DNA from: an uncultured Coriobacteriaceae bacterium
Lineage (GTDB): Bacteria > Actinomycetota > Coriobacteriia > Coriobacteriales > Atopobiaceae
DNA: 40,163 bases
Direction: 5' to 3'
NCBI GenBank assembly: GCA_902801175.1
Contig: CADCHF010000027.1
Location: forward strand, 1 to 40,163
The position numbers were made by a program, and so were the translations under genes. Below are positions 8,141 to 16,696 of the stretch, in pieces (the first letter of the stretch is position 1; each line of letters begins with the position of its first letter). The notes under the pieces were generated by a model, which was not told the origin of the DNA, did no database searches, and saw only the letters and a list, made by a program, of their open reading frames with translations.

Positions 8141-8417
8141 GGCGAACCCCGCTTTTGTTGGCTGTCTATTACAGATGCAAGAAGCACGGTGCTACTCGGG
8201 CATCAAATAGTTATACTGTCGCAGGCTCCTAGAGCCGTTTTGCACACTTGCATAAGGATTGCGTGCATTTCAGATGGCTCTGATGACACTTTTTGCCTGA
8301 TGCGCCATGATTTGTAGGGTGAACGTAGTCCGTGCCACAGCATTGTGTTACGCAAAATGATCGCCCGCCGCGCGTGGGCTGACAGCGGGGCTATTTGCCC
8401 TACGAGAGGAGATTCGC
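8141..8417 (+). other. Intergenic leader before the ATP-grasp-like gene
   Basis: No gene is visible in these 277 bp. A TATACT -10-like hexamer lies at 8211-8216 without a convincing -35. If used, it would give a leader of roughly 195 nt containing several short self-complementary stretches (for example TGCAC/GTGCA and AGAGCC/GGCTCT). No known riboswitch is recognised. Confidence 0.3.
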
Positions 8418-9761
8418 ATGGCAAAGAAAGCCGCGCTTTCTTATCAGGAGGAGTTCGATGCGATCAGAGCTGAGGTCGACGATGCCGGTGTCGCGGCTGC
8501 AGCCTCCACGCTCAAGGCAGTCTGCGACGGCATTGGCACGAGCGTTCCCGAGTGGGCGGCAACTCCCTATGTCATCAACGAGGAGCAGCTGGTAAGCCTG
8601 AAGAAGGCAGCTCAGATTTTGGGCTCCATCGTTGAGAAGGTCATGGCCAAGTACCAGCGTGACAGCTCCTTTAGGGCACTCTTTGGGCTCGATCCCAAGG
8701 TCGAGAACCTCACGCTCGTCCCCACCGGTCGCCACGCTGCTGTGCCGCTGTCGCGTGTGGACGTGGTCTACAACCAGGCAACGGGCGACTTTACCATCAG
8801 CGACATCATGACCGGTGGCGTTGACGGCATGGGTGCCTCGGTCGAGATCTCGCGTGCGGTGAGCCAGACGGCCGCTGCCCGCCAGCTTGCCGACGCCCAT
8901 GGTGGCGCGCGCACGCTCGACTCTGCCGACGAGGCCATCCTCTCGATTCTGCACACCTACGGTAGCTGGGCAAACGCCCAAGAGGGCCGCAACCACCCCA
9001 CGCACCCCGCAGTGGCAGTGCTCGACGTGGCCGGCTCCAAACGCACGGCCGAGACCGCGTACATCATCGACCGCATGCGCGACCGCGGCTGCTTTGCACG
9101 CACGACCAGCTTTGACAAGCTGCGCATTGCCGAGGTCGGCGGCGTTCGCCAGCTGGTCGACGACAACGGCCCCATCACCTGTGTGTGGCTGCGTGCCACG
9201 GCAGACGAGGCCATCGCCTCGGGCAAGGGCCTTGACGCGCTTGTTGAGGCAACCCGTCGCGGCCTGGTCTGCACGGTGGGCGGGTATCGCTCCTGGCCGT
9301 GCTGCGCCCGTACGTTCTTTGAGGTCCTGCGTCGTAGCGAGTGCCGCGACCTGCTGACCGACGAGGAGAACGCCTTCATTGACAAGCACATCCCCGAGAC
9401 CACTGTGCTCTCCACCGACACCGACATCTCCGACTTCTACGATCAGGAGAATTGGGTGCTCCGTGGCGACGATGGGCAGGGTACCCGCGGTGTGTATGCT
9501 GGCGCCGACCTGCGCAAGCAGGACTGGCGAGTCCGTTTGGTGAGGGGCATCAGGCGTCGCGATGCGGTCCAGGCCGCCATCACTCCGCAGGAGCTCTCCG
9601 TGGTGTCGTCCACTGGTGAGGTCTCGAAGAAGAACGTGCTCCTTGGTCTGTATGTGTACGAAGGACGCATTGGTGGCCTGCGTGCCATCTGCGGTACCGG
9701 CGTGAGCGCTGCCAGCTGGAAGGACCGCATGGAGATGGGCTGCCTGGTAGTCAAGGAGTAG
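8418..9761 (+). CDS. Uncharacterised protein, possibly ATP-grasp (glutathionylspermidine synthase-like)
   Basis: The 447-residue protein has no transmembrane segment or signal peptide. The pattern PLSRVDVVYNQATGDFTISD resembles the stretch in glutathionylspermidine synthase-like, circularly permuted ATP-grasp proteins where the enzyme reads 'R.D....dG...v.E.N'. The C-terminal LGLYVYEGRIGGLRAICG likewise resembles the 'lG.yv..Gr..G...R' ending. A central GYRSWPCCARTFFEVLRR also fits that layout. Family placement is from memory of these patterns and is tentative. The ATG is preceded by an excellent GAGAGGAGA, and the gene is followed by two hairpins, so it is probably monocistronic and well expressed. 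Confidence 0.5.
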   Translation: MAKKAALSYQEEFDAIRAEVDDAGVAAAASTLKAVCDGIGTSVPEWAATPYVINEEQLVSLKKAAQILGSIVEKVMAKYQRDSSFRALFGLDPKVENLTLVPTGRHAAVPLSRVDVVYNQATGDFTISDIMTGGVDGMGASVEISRAVSQTAAARQLADAHGGARTLDSADEAILSILHTYGSWANAQEGRNHPTHPAVAVLDVAGSKRTAETAYIIDRMRDRGCFARTTSFDKLRIAEVGGVRQLVDDNGPITCVWLRATADEAIASGKGLDALVEATRRGLVCTVGGYRSWPCCARTFFEVLRRSECRDLLTDEENAFIDKHIPETTVLSTDTDISDFYDQENWVLRGDDGQGTRGVYAGADLRKQDWRVRLVRGIRRRDAVQAAITPQELSVVSSTGEVSKKNVLLGLYVYEGRIGGLRAICGTGVSAASWKDRMEMGCLVVKE

Positions 9762-9771
9762 CCAGAGAATC

Positions 9772-9798
9772 CGCCACCTGTGCTTGGCGCAGGTGGCG
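9772..9798 (+). terminator. 12-bp hairpin after the ATP-grasp-like gene
   Basis: Positions 9772-9783 pair with 9787-9798 around a 3-nt loop, with one G-T pair. It starts 10 bp after the stop codon. No T-run follows, so it may protect the mRNA 3' end in combination with the next hairpin. Confidence 0.5.
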
Positions 9799-9820
9799 AC
9801 AATCTATCGCAAGCAACGTA

Positions 9821-9848
9821 GCTCGCCTCACTTTAGGGGCGAGCTTTT
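9821..9848 (+). terminator. Intrinsic terminator
   Basis: GCTCGCC at 9821-9827 pairs with GGCGAGC at 9838-9844, followed immediately by TTTT (9845-9848). It closes the transcription unit ending at 9761. Confidence 0.75.
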
Positions 9849-10183
9849 CTGTGTGCCGACGCCCTTTGTTGGGGCGAGGGTCTGGTGGTGGGTGACGGGA
9901 CTAGCCCATTGCTCTGGCAGGCACGTTTGAGTCTTTGTTGCCTTAGTGGCGAACACAAGAAAAATTTAATATCAAGCTAAACACGTAAACATTTCCAAAA
10001 TAATCCTATATAGTAAAACAGCGTTGACCGTAAAACGTAAATTTTGTTTGCATGCCCAGTCCGCAGGTTTTCCTCAAGGCGCCGGCAGATGGCTCTTGGC
10101 GCGTTGTTCGTTTCTGGGAGCACGCTTCCGACCAGTGGTGCTTTCGTGGGGGTGCGAATAAAAGCAAGACTTGGAGGATTGTT
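9849..10183 (+). promoter_or_regulatory. AT-rich upstream region of the glycosylation operon
   Basis: No gene is apparent in these 335 bp. The segment 9955-10050 is strikingly AT-rich against the GC-rich surroundings. It has -10-like TATATA at 10008-10013, a TTGACC at 10024, and three copies of CGTAAA at 9985, 10029 and 10036. These could be a promoter with an activator or silencer binding region. The exact start site cannot be read from sequence. Confidence 0.4.
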
Positions 10184-11182
10184 GTGGGACAGCCGCGTTT
10201 GGCATTAGTAATACCCTGCTACAACGAGCGGGAGGTACTCCCACTCATGGGGCCTCGCTTCGTGGAAAAGCTCAGGCAGCTTGTTGGCAAGGGGCTCTGC
10301 GGCAAGGGCAGCAGCGTCGTGTTTGTGAATGACGGCAGCTCTGACGACACCTGGCAGATCATCCTCAAGCTTCATAGCGAGTATCCCGAGGTTGAGGGGG
10401 TTTGCCTTTCGCGCAATCGTGGGCATCAGAACGCTCTTCTGTGCGGTCTTCACCAGGTCGCACTTGAGGGCTTTGATGCCTCGATCTCTATAGACTGCGA
10501 TGGCCAAGATAGCCTTGACGCCATGGATGAGATGCTCGAGCGCTATGCCGAGGGCTTTGAGGTCGTCTACGGGGTTAGGTCATCGCGCGAGACGGACACC
10601 TGGTTCAAGCGCACGACGGCCCAGGGCTTCTACAAGCTCCTCTCTTCCATGGGCGTGGAGTGCGTCTACAACCATGCCGACTATCGCCTGCTGTCCCTGC
10701 AGGCGATGAGGGCGCTCTGCTCGTACTCTGAGGTGAACCTATTCCTTCGTGGAATGGTGCCCCTCGTTGGATATCGCAGCACCCAGGTCGAGTATGCGCG
10801 TGCCGAGCGTGTGGCGGGCGAGAGCCACTACCCGCTCTCAAAGATGATTCACTTGGCCGTCGATGGCATTACCTCGCTCTCGATCGAGCCCATCAGGCTC
10901 ATCACAAAAACGGGTCTCGCTACGGTCGCATTCGCTCTTCTGCTGCTCTTGATCGGCGTGACGCCGTTTGGGAAGGCCCTTGCATCTGCCACATCGAGAC
11001 TCCTGCTAACCCTGTTTTTGCTCTGCGGCGCTCAGCTTGTGGCCATCGGCGTGGTGGGGGAGTATGTGGGCAAGGCCTATATGGAAACGAAGTCTCGCCC
11101 GCGTTGGGTTGTCTCCGAAAGCACTCTTGGCAAGATTGCATGGGATGGTGCCCGGGGCGATCGGGCAGGGGATGCCTCATGA
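10184..11182 (+). CDS. GtrB-like family 2 glycosyltransferase (polyprenyl-phosphate sugar synthase)
   Basis: The 332-residue enzyme probably transfers a sugar from a nucleotide donor to undecaprenyl phosphate on the cytoplasmic face. The GT2 fold motifs are VIPCYNE (residues 9-15), FVNDGSSDDTW (47-57) and the metal-binding SIDCDGQD (D104, D106), followed by two C-terminal membrane helices (about 245-265 and 280-305), the layout of GtrB/DPM1-type enzymes. I chose GTG 10184 because GGAGG ends 6 bp upstream and homology begins there; an open frame extends to 10052 but its extra 44 residues look unrelated. It overlaps the next gene by ATGA, and a GtrA-like gene lies two genes on, which supports a three-component glycosylation system. 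Confidence 0.88.
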   Translation: MGQPRLALVIPCYNEREVLPLMGPRFVEKLRQLVGKGLCGKGSSVVFVNDGSSDDTWQIILKLHSEYPEVEGVCLSRNRGHQNALLCGLHQVALEGFDASISIDCDGQDSLDAMDEMLERYAEGFEVVYGVRSSRETDTWFKRTTAQGFYKLLSSMGVECVYNHADYRLLSLQAMRALCSYSEVNLFLRGMVPLVGYRSTQVEYARAERVAGESHYPLSKMIHLAVDGITSLSIEPIRLITKTGLATVAFALLLLLIGVTPFGKALASATSRLLLTLFLLCGAQLVAIGVVGEYVGKAYMETKSRPRWVVSESTLGKIAWDGARGDRAGDAS

Positions 11183-13395
11183 TGGGCAAGAGGATCTCGG
11201 GCTTTCTGCAGAGGGCGTCCCTGGTCATCCTGGTGCTGATCAGTTCGACGTTTTTGTTTCTCTCGATCGTCGGGGAACGCTATCACTCTCAGGTGTTTGA
11301 TATGACGGGGCTTGCCGGCGAGCTGTCCCTCACGCTTGCCCTCAGCCTGATACTCCTGCTGGCCTTTGTCGCAATCTATTTGCTCACCGAGAGGCTCGGG
11401 TCGCGTGGGCTTTATGTTGTGGCAACGATCCTCTTTGCGTCGATTGGCCTGACTCTGGCATTCATACTCGCAAACTTCAGGGCAATCCCAACAACAGACA
11501 GCTGGGTGATGATTGACGCGGCACGCTATCTTGCCTCAAACCCTGAGAAGATTATCGATGGGTCCAGTCCCTACGCCATCTATTTCGGTGCATATTCGAA
11601 CAACTACTTCCTCACCATTGTGTTCATGCACCTCTATCGACTTTTCGATACATTTGGCATCCAAGACCAGCTCATGCCCCTGTACATCATCAATTCTGCG
11701 GCAATTCTTCTCGCCGCGCTGCTGACCTTCCTATTTGTGAAAGAGGTTCGTGGGCTGAGGCCAGCTGTGAGGGTGTTGGCGCTTCTGGCCCTCAATCCAC
11801 TCACGTGCGCCTTCGTCACGTGGGTCTACAGCATGACAATGAGCATGCCGCTCATGATGGGGACCATCTACTGCGGCATGCGCGCATATAGGTCGGCTTC
11901 TCGAGGACGGTCTTTGCTCTTTGCTGCGGCAGCCGGGGTTTTGGGCTGCCTCTCATACTATGTGCGTCCAACCTCGTGTATTCCCCTGGTTGCGTTTGGG
12001 CTGCTGGCTTTCCTTGTGGTTCTGGATAGGCCCAAGACAATTGGCAAGGCATCGGTCCTTGCATCGGTTTGCCTGGCCATCATGCTGGTGCTGTCTCTTT
12101 CCATACCGCGTATCTTCAGTGGCTACTTTGCGCCAGAGGTACAGGATAGGAATTTCCCCATAGAGCACTGGCTCATGATGGGATCCCACGACGATGGGGT
12201 TGTTAATAAGCCAGATCAAGCATTTATGTGGCAGTTTGACTCATATGAAGAAAGAAAGGCTTCGGCTGGTGAGGCCGCCCTCGAGAACTATCGCTCCTTG
12301 GGCGTATCCGGAACGATGCAGCTCTTCTTCCGTAAGAACACGTTTACCTTTTGCGACGGATTCTCCGACCTGGGCGGAAGGATGAACGAGTGCGTCAGAT
12401 TCCCAGTGCTCTATGACTACATTGCGGGCTATAGAAATGGACCCTTGAGGATCTACTGCCAGGCGTTCAGAATCGCGACCTATCTCCTGATGCTGCTGGC
12501 GGCGGTCAGGCTTCTGCGAAAGGGTGGCGAAGGCATCTTTGAGCTTCTCTGTCCCTTCGTGTTCATGGGAGGTGCTGTCTTCTACTGCATTTGGGAGGCT
12601 AAGAACGTATACAGCGTTCCGTTTGTTCCAGTGATGCTCGTGACGGCAGAGCTGGGGCTGCAGTCCCTGGGAAGCGCCGCAAGAAAAGAGATGGGGCGTA
12701 TCGGTAACGGTCAATATGTCGCAGGATGCACCTATGCCCTGTTGGGCTTGGCTCTTTTGTCCGTGGCTTTTTACTATCCATTCTGCAAGCAGGACTACGC
12801 CCGAGAGCGCTTTAGGGCACGAACGCTGAATACCTTTTTCTCGTACGCGATCGATGGCCTTAAAGAGCCAGGGAACGAGGTCCTGCAGGGCATCTCTGGG
12901 AACGATGTGTTCAATCGAGTCGAGATACGCGCTGATTCGAGTGGCAATGGCGACAGTCTTGCGGTTTATGTGGTTGATCTGCTGGACGAGAACGACGCGG
13001 TCCTGTACTCGACCGCTCTTACCGCCAATGACATAGAGGGTTCCTGGCTCACCTTTGACATTACCAGCGAGGTGGCGACCGACCGCTGCACCAATCTTCG
13101 CATCAGGCTTCAAGACGATGGGGAGCGACGCATCGACTTCCTCCTGCGTTCCACGTTGGCTCTCGACAGGCTTCCCGGGCATCTGGTCGTTGACGGCATT
13201 GAGCAGAACAACGACTTGGGCATTACCCTCTATCAGCTCGAATACACGCCCCTGATGGGAAAGCGCCTCTACCTTGCACTTGCTGGCCTGTCCATGGGGT
13301 CTTTCCTGGTGCTCTGCGTCGCAGTGCGAAAGCTGGCTGGAACAAGCAGCGACGCTATGCCCAAAGGCAGCTCGCCAGTCGCCGTCCAGCCCTGA
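11179..13395 (+). CDS. GT-C-type polytopic membrane glycosyltransferase
   Basis: The 738-residue integral membrane protein has about 12 hydrophobic segments (roughly residues 12-520), then a hydrophobic helix near 520-540, a soluble beta-rich domain of about 130 residues, and a last C-terminal helix (about 695-712). An acidic site TTDSW (D107) in the first extracytoplasmic loop fits the catalytic Asp of GT-C enzymes that use polyprenyl-phosphate sugars outside the membrane. I cannot assign the donor or acceptor. ATG 11179 overlaps the upstream stop by four bases. In this context it is the operon-specific transferase that would use the lipid-linked sugar made by the GtrB-like protein. Confidence 0.7.
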   Translation: MMGKRISGFLQRASLVILVLISSTFLFLSIVGERYHSQVFDMTGLAGELSLTLALSLILLLAFVAIYLLTERLGSRGLYVVATILFASIGLTLAFILANFRAIPTTDSWVMIDAARYLASNPEKIIDGSSPYAIYFGAYSNNYFLTIVFMHLYRLFDTFGIQDQLMPLYIINSAAILLAALLTFLFVKEVRGLRPAVRVLALLALNPLTCAFVTWVYSMTMSMPLMMGTIYCGMRAYRSASRGRSLLFAAAAGVLGCLSYYVRPTSCIPLVAFGLLAFLVVLDRPKTIGKASVLASVCLAIMLVLSLSIPRIFSGYFAPEVQDRNFPIEHWLMMGSHDDGVVNKPDQAFMWQFDSYEERKASAGEAALENYRSLGVSGTMQLFFRKNTFTFCDGFSDLGGRMNECVRFPVLYDYIAGYRNGPLRIYCQAFRIATYLLMLLAAVRLLRKGGEGIFELLCPFVFMGGAVFYCIWEAKNVYSVPFVPVMLVTAELGLQSLGSAARKEMGRIGNGQYVAGCTYALLGLALLSVAFYYPFCKQDYARERFRARTLNTFFSYAIDGLKEPGNEVLQGISGNDVFNRVEIRADSSGNGDSLAVYVVDLLDENDAVLYSTALTANDIEGSWLTFDITSEVATDRCTNLRIRLQDDGERRIDFLLRSTLALDRLPGHLVVDGIEQNNDLGITLYQLEYTPLMGKRLYLALAGLSMGSFLVLCVAVRKLAGTSSDAMPKGSSPVAVQP

Positions 13396-13414
13396 GAAGC
13401 AAAGAGGGGAAAGC

Positions 13415-13822
13415 ATGCAAATTAAAGAGCTTGTCAAAAAGCATTGGGATGTCGTGGGCTATGCGGTCTTTGGGGTGCTCACAACCTTGGTTAACATCGT
13501 GGCCTATTACGTGCTGGCACACCCTGTGGGCATTCCCGTACTGCCAAGCTCGATAGCCGCTTGGGTGATATCGGTGGCGTTTGCATACCTCACCAATCGG
13601 ACCTGGGTGTTTAGCAGCCAAGCTGTTGGCGCGGCGGCCATTGCGCGCGAGATGGCCTGGTTCTTTGGGTGCCGCCTTACAACGGGCGCGCTCGACTGGG
13701 CAAATATGTTTGTTTTTGTGGACCTCCTGGCCCTTGATGACCTCTTTGTAAAGGTTGCCTCAAACGTTTTGGTGGTCATCCTCAATTATTTGGCCAGCAA
13801 GCTGTTCATTTTTGCCAAGTAA
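13415..13822 (+). CDS. GtrA-like flippase
   Basis: The 135-residue protein has four predicted membrane helices and the GtrA family pattern: YAVFGVLTTLVNIVAYYVL near the N-terminus, AFAYLTNRTWVF in the middle (residues about 49-60), and NYLASKLFIF at the end. GtrA proteins are believed to flip polyprenyl-phosphate-linked sugars across the cytoplasmic membrane. GAGGGGAAAG precedes the ATG at 13415. It sits 19 bp after the GT-C gene in the same operon. Confidence 0.9.
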   Translation: MQIKELVKKHWDVVGYAVFGVLTTLVNIVAYYVLAHPVGIPVLPSSIAAWVISVAFAYLTNRTWVFSSQAVGAAAIAREMAWFFGCRLTTGALDWANMFVFVDLLALDDLFVKVASNVLVVILNYLASKLFIFAK

Positions 13823-13852
13823 AGCCCAAGCTAGCTTAGAAAGTGGTTGCAG

Positions 13853-15019
13853 ATGAATAATGCGGATATGGTTTGCCAGCGCGACATGCCCAATGACGGA
13901 TTGATGGCATCTTCTGGTAATAAGAGAAGGCGCGTGGGAAAGATCGAGCTCCTGCGTTTTCTCTTTGGGATTTCAATCGTGTGCTTTCATCTCAATGGCC
14001 CGATTTTTGGTCATTTCGTCATCCTTCGGGAGACTCAGGCGTTTGGGATTACTTTCTTTAGACATGCAAGCCAGAGTGTTGAGTTCTTCTTCTTGGTCTC
14101 GGGCTATCTGATGGCTGCCAGCATAGACCGCCGGCTCAAAGCGCTTGCAGATAAGGGCGCCGACCCCGACGAATGCATCCCTCAAGATACGGTCTCGTTC
14201 GTGCTCCACAAGGTGAAGCCGCTCATACCTTATATGGTGCTTTACGCTACGCCCATGCTGGTCATTCATGCTTTCGAGGATGGCAAGTTTGACCCCACGT
14301 GGTACGCGTTGCGTCTGCCCTCACTGGTGTTTCTCGAGAAGACCGGCACAAACGATGTCACCGTGCTTGGCACCGACTGGTACATCAGCACGATGCTGCT
14401 TGCCATGGCGGTCCTGTATCCACTCTGCCGCAGATACAAGGACATGTTCACTCATGTGATAGCTCCAGTTGCTGGTCTTGTGGGGATTGGATTTCTGATG
14501 CAGCGCGATGGCGCCTTGGGAAGCGGAACCCTCTTGGGAATTACCCATAAATGCAACATCCGAGGAATTGCTGAGGTCTCTTTGGGCTGCGCATCATACG
14601 CTGCTGCCAAATGGTTGAGAGGCCAAGACCCGAGCCGCCGAACAAAGGCTGTCCTGGGCGCAACAGAACTTGTGGCATACGTGCTCTGCTTTACCTATCT
14701 TTGTACCGACCTTCCCACGACTCTTGACGGGACGTATGTGCTGTTGCTCGTGCTCGCTATCACACTCTCGTTTGCCCAATGTGGACTGCTTGGCTATTCC
14801 GTGATATTCGAAAACAAGATCTGCGACTATCTTGGTGCGCTGAGCCTGCCTATCTACCTAAACCAGTACTTTGTGATTCACACGCTCAGCTTCGTGCTGC
14901 CAAAGATGCGGGGCCGCTATCACTGCGCGATCGTTATGGTTACGTGCCTCTTTGTGGCTGTGGTGTCGCTGGCCTTGGTGAACAAGTTCAATCGGTTCCG
15001 CACGGAAAAGAGGTCTTAA
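13853..15019 (+). CDS. Acyltransferase family 3 (OafA-like) membrane protein
   Basis: The 388-residue protein is a multi-pass acyltransferase-3 member, likely to O-acylate a surface glycan. After a polar, basic N-terminal region it has KIELLRFLFGISIVCFHLNG, containing the family's R-x10-H pair (R35, H46), then FFFLVSGYLM and about nine further hydrophobic segments. Start choice is uncertain: ATG 13853 has only a weak AAGTGG upstream, and TTG 13847 is also in frame. It lies 30 bp after the GtrA-like gene, so the operon probably adds a sugar and an acyl group to the same cell-surface polymer (inference). Confidence 0.82.
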   Translation: MNNADMVCQRDMPNDGLMASSGNKRRRVGKIELLRFLFGISIVCFHLNGPIFGHFVILRETQAFGITFFRHASQSVEFFFLVSGYLMAASIDRRLKALADKGADPDECIPQDTVSFVLHKVKPLIPYMVLYATPMLVIHAFEDGKFDPTWYALRLPSLVFLEKTGTNDVTVLGTDWYISTMLLAMAVLYPLCRRYKDMFTHVIAPVAGLVGIGFLMQRDGALGSGTLLGITHKCNIRGIAEVSLGCASYAAAKWLRGQDPSRRTKAVLGATELVAYVLCFTYLCTDLPTTLDGTYVLLLVLAITLSFAQCGLLGYSVIFENKICDYLGALSLPIYLNQYFVIHTLSFVLPKMRGRYHCAIVMVTCLFVAVVSLALVNKFNRFRTEKRS

Positions 15020-15172
15020 GGGCATCGAGGTACGTCCAAGCAACCATCGAGGGCGACACGGGTCGGCTGTGGCTAAAGGACCATTTCGTTTCCCGCGCGG
15101 TATGGCACCTGTTTATTGTCTGCAGCTTGCGGTAGGGTATGGGCGAATCATCTTGAATCCAAGGAGACCAAC

Positions 15173-16417
15173 ATGCCCGTTCCCATCAATCTTTGTGCGC
15201 CAGAGCTGCCGCTCTCAGTTTCCCCAGAAACGAGCAATCGTGTGGCAGAGCTGGCGGCACGCGGCGGCATGAGCGAGTTTGCCACGCCGCACGCCGCTGC
15301 CATTCGCCGCGAGCAAGACCACGACCTGGACAGCCCGCTGCGCCGCGCCTTCGTGCGCGACGCAGAGAAGATCATGCACATGCCCGCCTACAACCGCATG
15401 AGCGGAAAGACGCAGGTCTTTTCCTTCCGTGCAAACGATGACCTCTGCCGCAGGGGCCTGCACATGCAGCTTGTCGCCCGCGTTGCGCGCGACATTGGCT
15501 ATGCCCTCGGGCTAAACCTCGACCTCATCGAGGCCATCGCACTCGGTCACGACATTGGTCACACTCCCTTTGGCCATGCGGGCGAGCGCTTCTTGAACGA
15601 CGTCTATCATGCCCGCACCGGCAGGTGGTTCTTCCACAACGTTCAGAGCGTGCGCGTGCTCGACGTGCTCTATGGCAGAAACATCAGCCTGCAGACGCTC
15701 GATGGGGTCATCTGCCACAATGGCGAGTTTGAGCAGCAGCGCTTTGAGACGAGCGACCTCGCGAGCTTTGACGAGTTTGACCGTGTGGTCAGCAGCTGCT
15801 GGGAGAGGGGCAACGATGCCATAGCCCGCCTGCGGCCCATGACGCTTGAGGGCTGCGTGGTCAGGGTGAGCGACATCATTGCCTACGTGGGCAAAGACCG
15901 TCAGGATGCCATACGTTCTGGCCTTTGCACCGAGCACACCTTTGACGATGGTCTTGGCGGCGCCTACAACGCATGGGCGCTCGCTGCCTTGATAAGCGAC
16001 GTGATCGAGAACAGCATTGGCAAGGACCGCATCCAGATGAGCCCAGAGGGGTTTGCCGAGATGCGCCGGGCCAAGCGCGAGAACTATGAGAAGATCTATG
16101 GCGCCGCCGAGGTCAACGGTGAGTTCTCGTCTGCGGTGGCCGAGCTCTTTGAAATGCTGTACGAGCACGAGCTTGAGGCGCTGGGGACTGGCGACACCAG
16201 CCAGGCGATCTTTGTCCACCACATCGACCCGCTGGGCCGCCACCTTGGGCATTATGGTCGCACCTACAACTGGGAAGACGACCCAGACCAGTGCGTGTGC
16301 GACTTCATCAGCGCCATGACAGACGACTACTTTATGGCTACCTGCGAGGCGCTCTTCCCACAGGCGCGCAGCCTGTTTCCCAGGCGCACCTACTTCGACG
16401 GCCCCATCCGCCCGTAG
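15173..16417 (+). CDS. dgt: dGTPase-like HD-domain triphosphohydrolase
   Basis: The 414-residue enzyme belongs to the dGTP triphosphohydrolase family, which cleaves dNTPs to the deoxynucleoside and tripolyphosphate. The HD metal site is complete: H97 in RGLHMQL, the HD pair in LGHDIGHTPFGHAGE (H126, D127) and D234 in RVSDIIAYVGKD. The N-terminal SPLRRAFVRDAEKIMH and the RMSGKTQVF stretch match the family. AAGGAGA precedes the ATG at 15173; the open frame starting at 15116 adds a non-homologous leader. The gene is followed by LIR-2, not by a clear terminator. Substrate preference among dNTPs cannot be read. Confidence 0.9.
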   Translation: MPVPINLCAPELPLSVSPETSNRVAELAARGGMSEFATPHAAAIRREQDHDLDSPLRRAFVRDAEKIMHMPAYNRMSGKTQVFSFRANDDLCRRGLHMQLVARVARDIGYALGLNLDLIEAIALGHDIGHTPFGHAGERFLNDVYHARTGRWFFHNVQSVRVLDVLYGRNISLQTLDGVICHNGEFEQQRFETSDLASFDEFDRVVSSCWERGNDAIARLRPMTLEGCVVRVSDIIAYVGKDRQDAIRSGLCTEHTFDDGLGGAYNAWALAALISDVIENSIGKDRIQMSPEGFAEMRRAKRENYEKIYGAAEVNGEFSSAVAELFEMLYEHELEALGTGDTSQAIFVHHIDPLGRHLGHYGRTYNWEDDPDQCVCDFISAMTDDYFMATCEALFPQARSLFPRRTYFDGPIRP

Positions 16418-16428
16418 GTTGTGGGGGT

Positions 16429-16449
16429 GTGTCAAGGTAACTTTGACAC
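16429..16449. repeat. Relic of the LIR family
   Basis: GTGTCAA and TTTGACAC face each other across a few bases, followed by GACGTACGTCC at 16458-16468. These are pieces of the LIR arm (GTGTCA, ACGTCC, TTTGACAC) in scrambled spacing, just upstream of intact LIR-2. Probably a decayed copy. Confidence 0.45.
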
Positions 16450-16489
16450 TCGCAAAAGACGTACGTCCTAGGGGCCGGGTCGCACAAAA

Positions 16490-16620
16490 GGTGTGTCATG
16501 GGGACGTATAATTTGACACACTTGGAAACTCGTTCGTCCTGGTGTCGGTCGCTCTCAAAGGATTATCTGTCCTGACGGCATGACTAAGTGTGTCAAATTA
16601 TACGTCCCCGCTGACACACC
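16490..16620. repeat. Long-inverted-repeat element LIR-2
   Basis: Left arm 16490-16523 and right arm 16586-16620 pair with one bulge and one mismatch around a 62-nt loop. The loop begins GGAAACTCGTTCGTCCTGG and contains CTCAAAGG, closely matching LIR-1. It sits between the convergent genes dgt and the amidotransferase. A degenerate tail with CCCCCATGACACAACCC follows to about 16680. Confidence 0.82.
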
Positions 16621-16696
16621 CTGTCCCAGGTTGGACTGCGGTATCGAAGCGCCCCCATGACACAACCCTAGGTCAACTGGGGCGTCGGCTAGATCC

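Noticed and set aside
15111..15140. Second SigB-type promoter before dgt (GTTTAT and GGGTAT)
   Set aside because: The spacer is 18 bp between hexamers, longer than the accepted range, and no other support exists.
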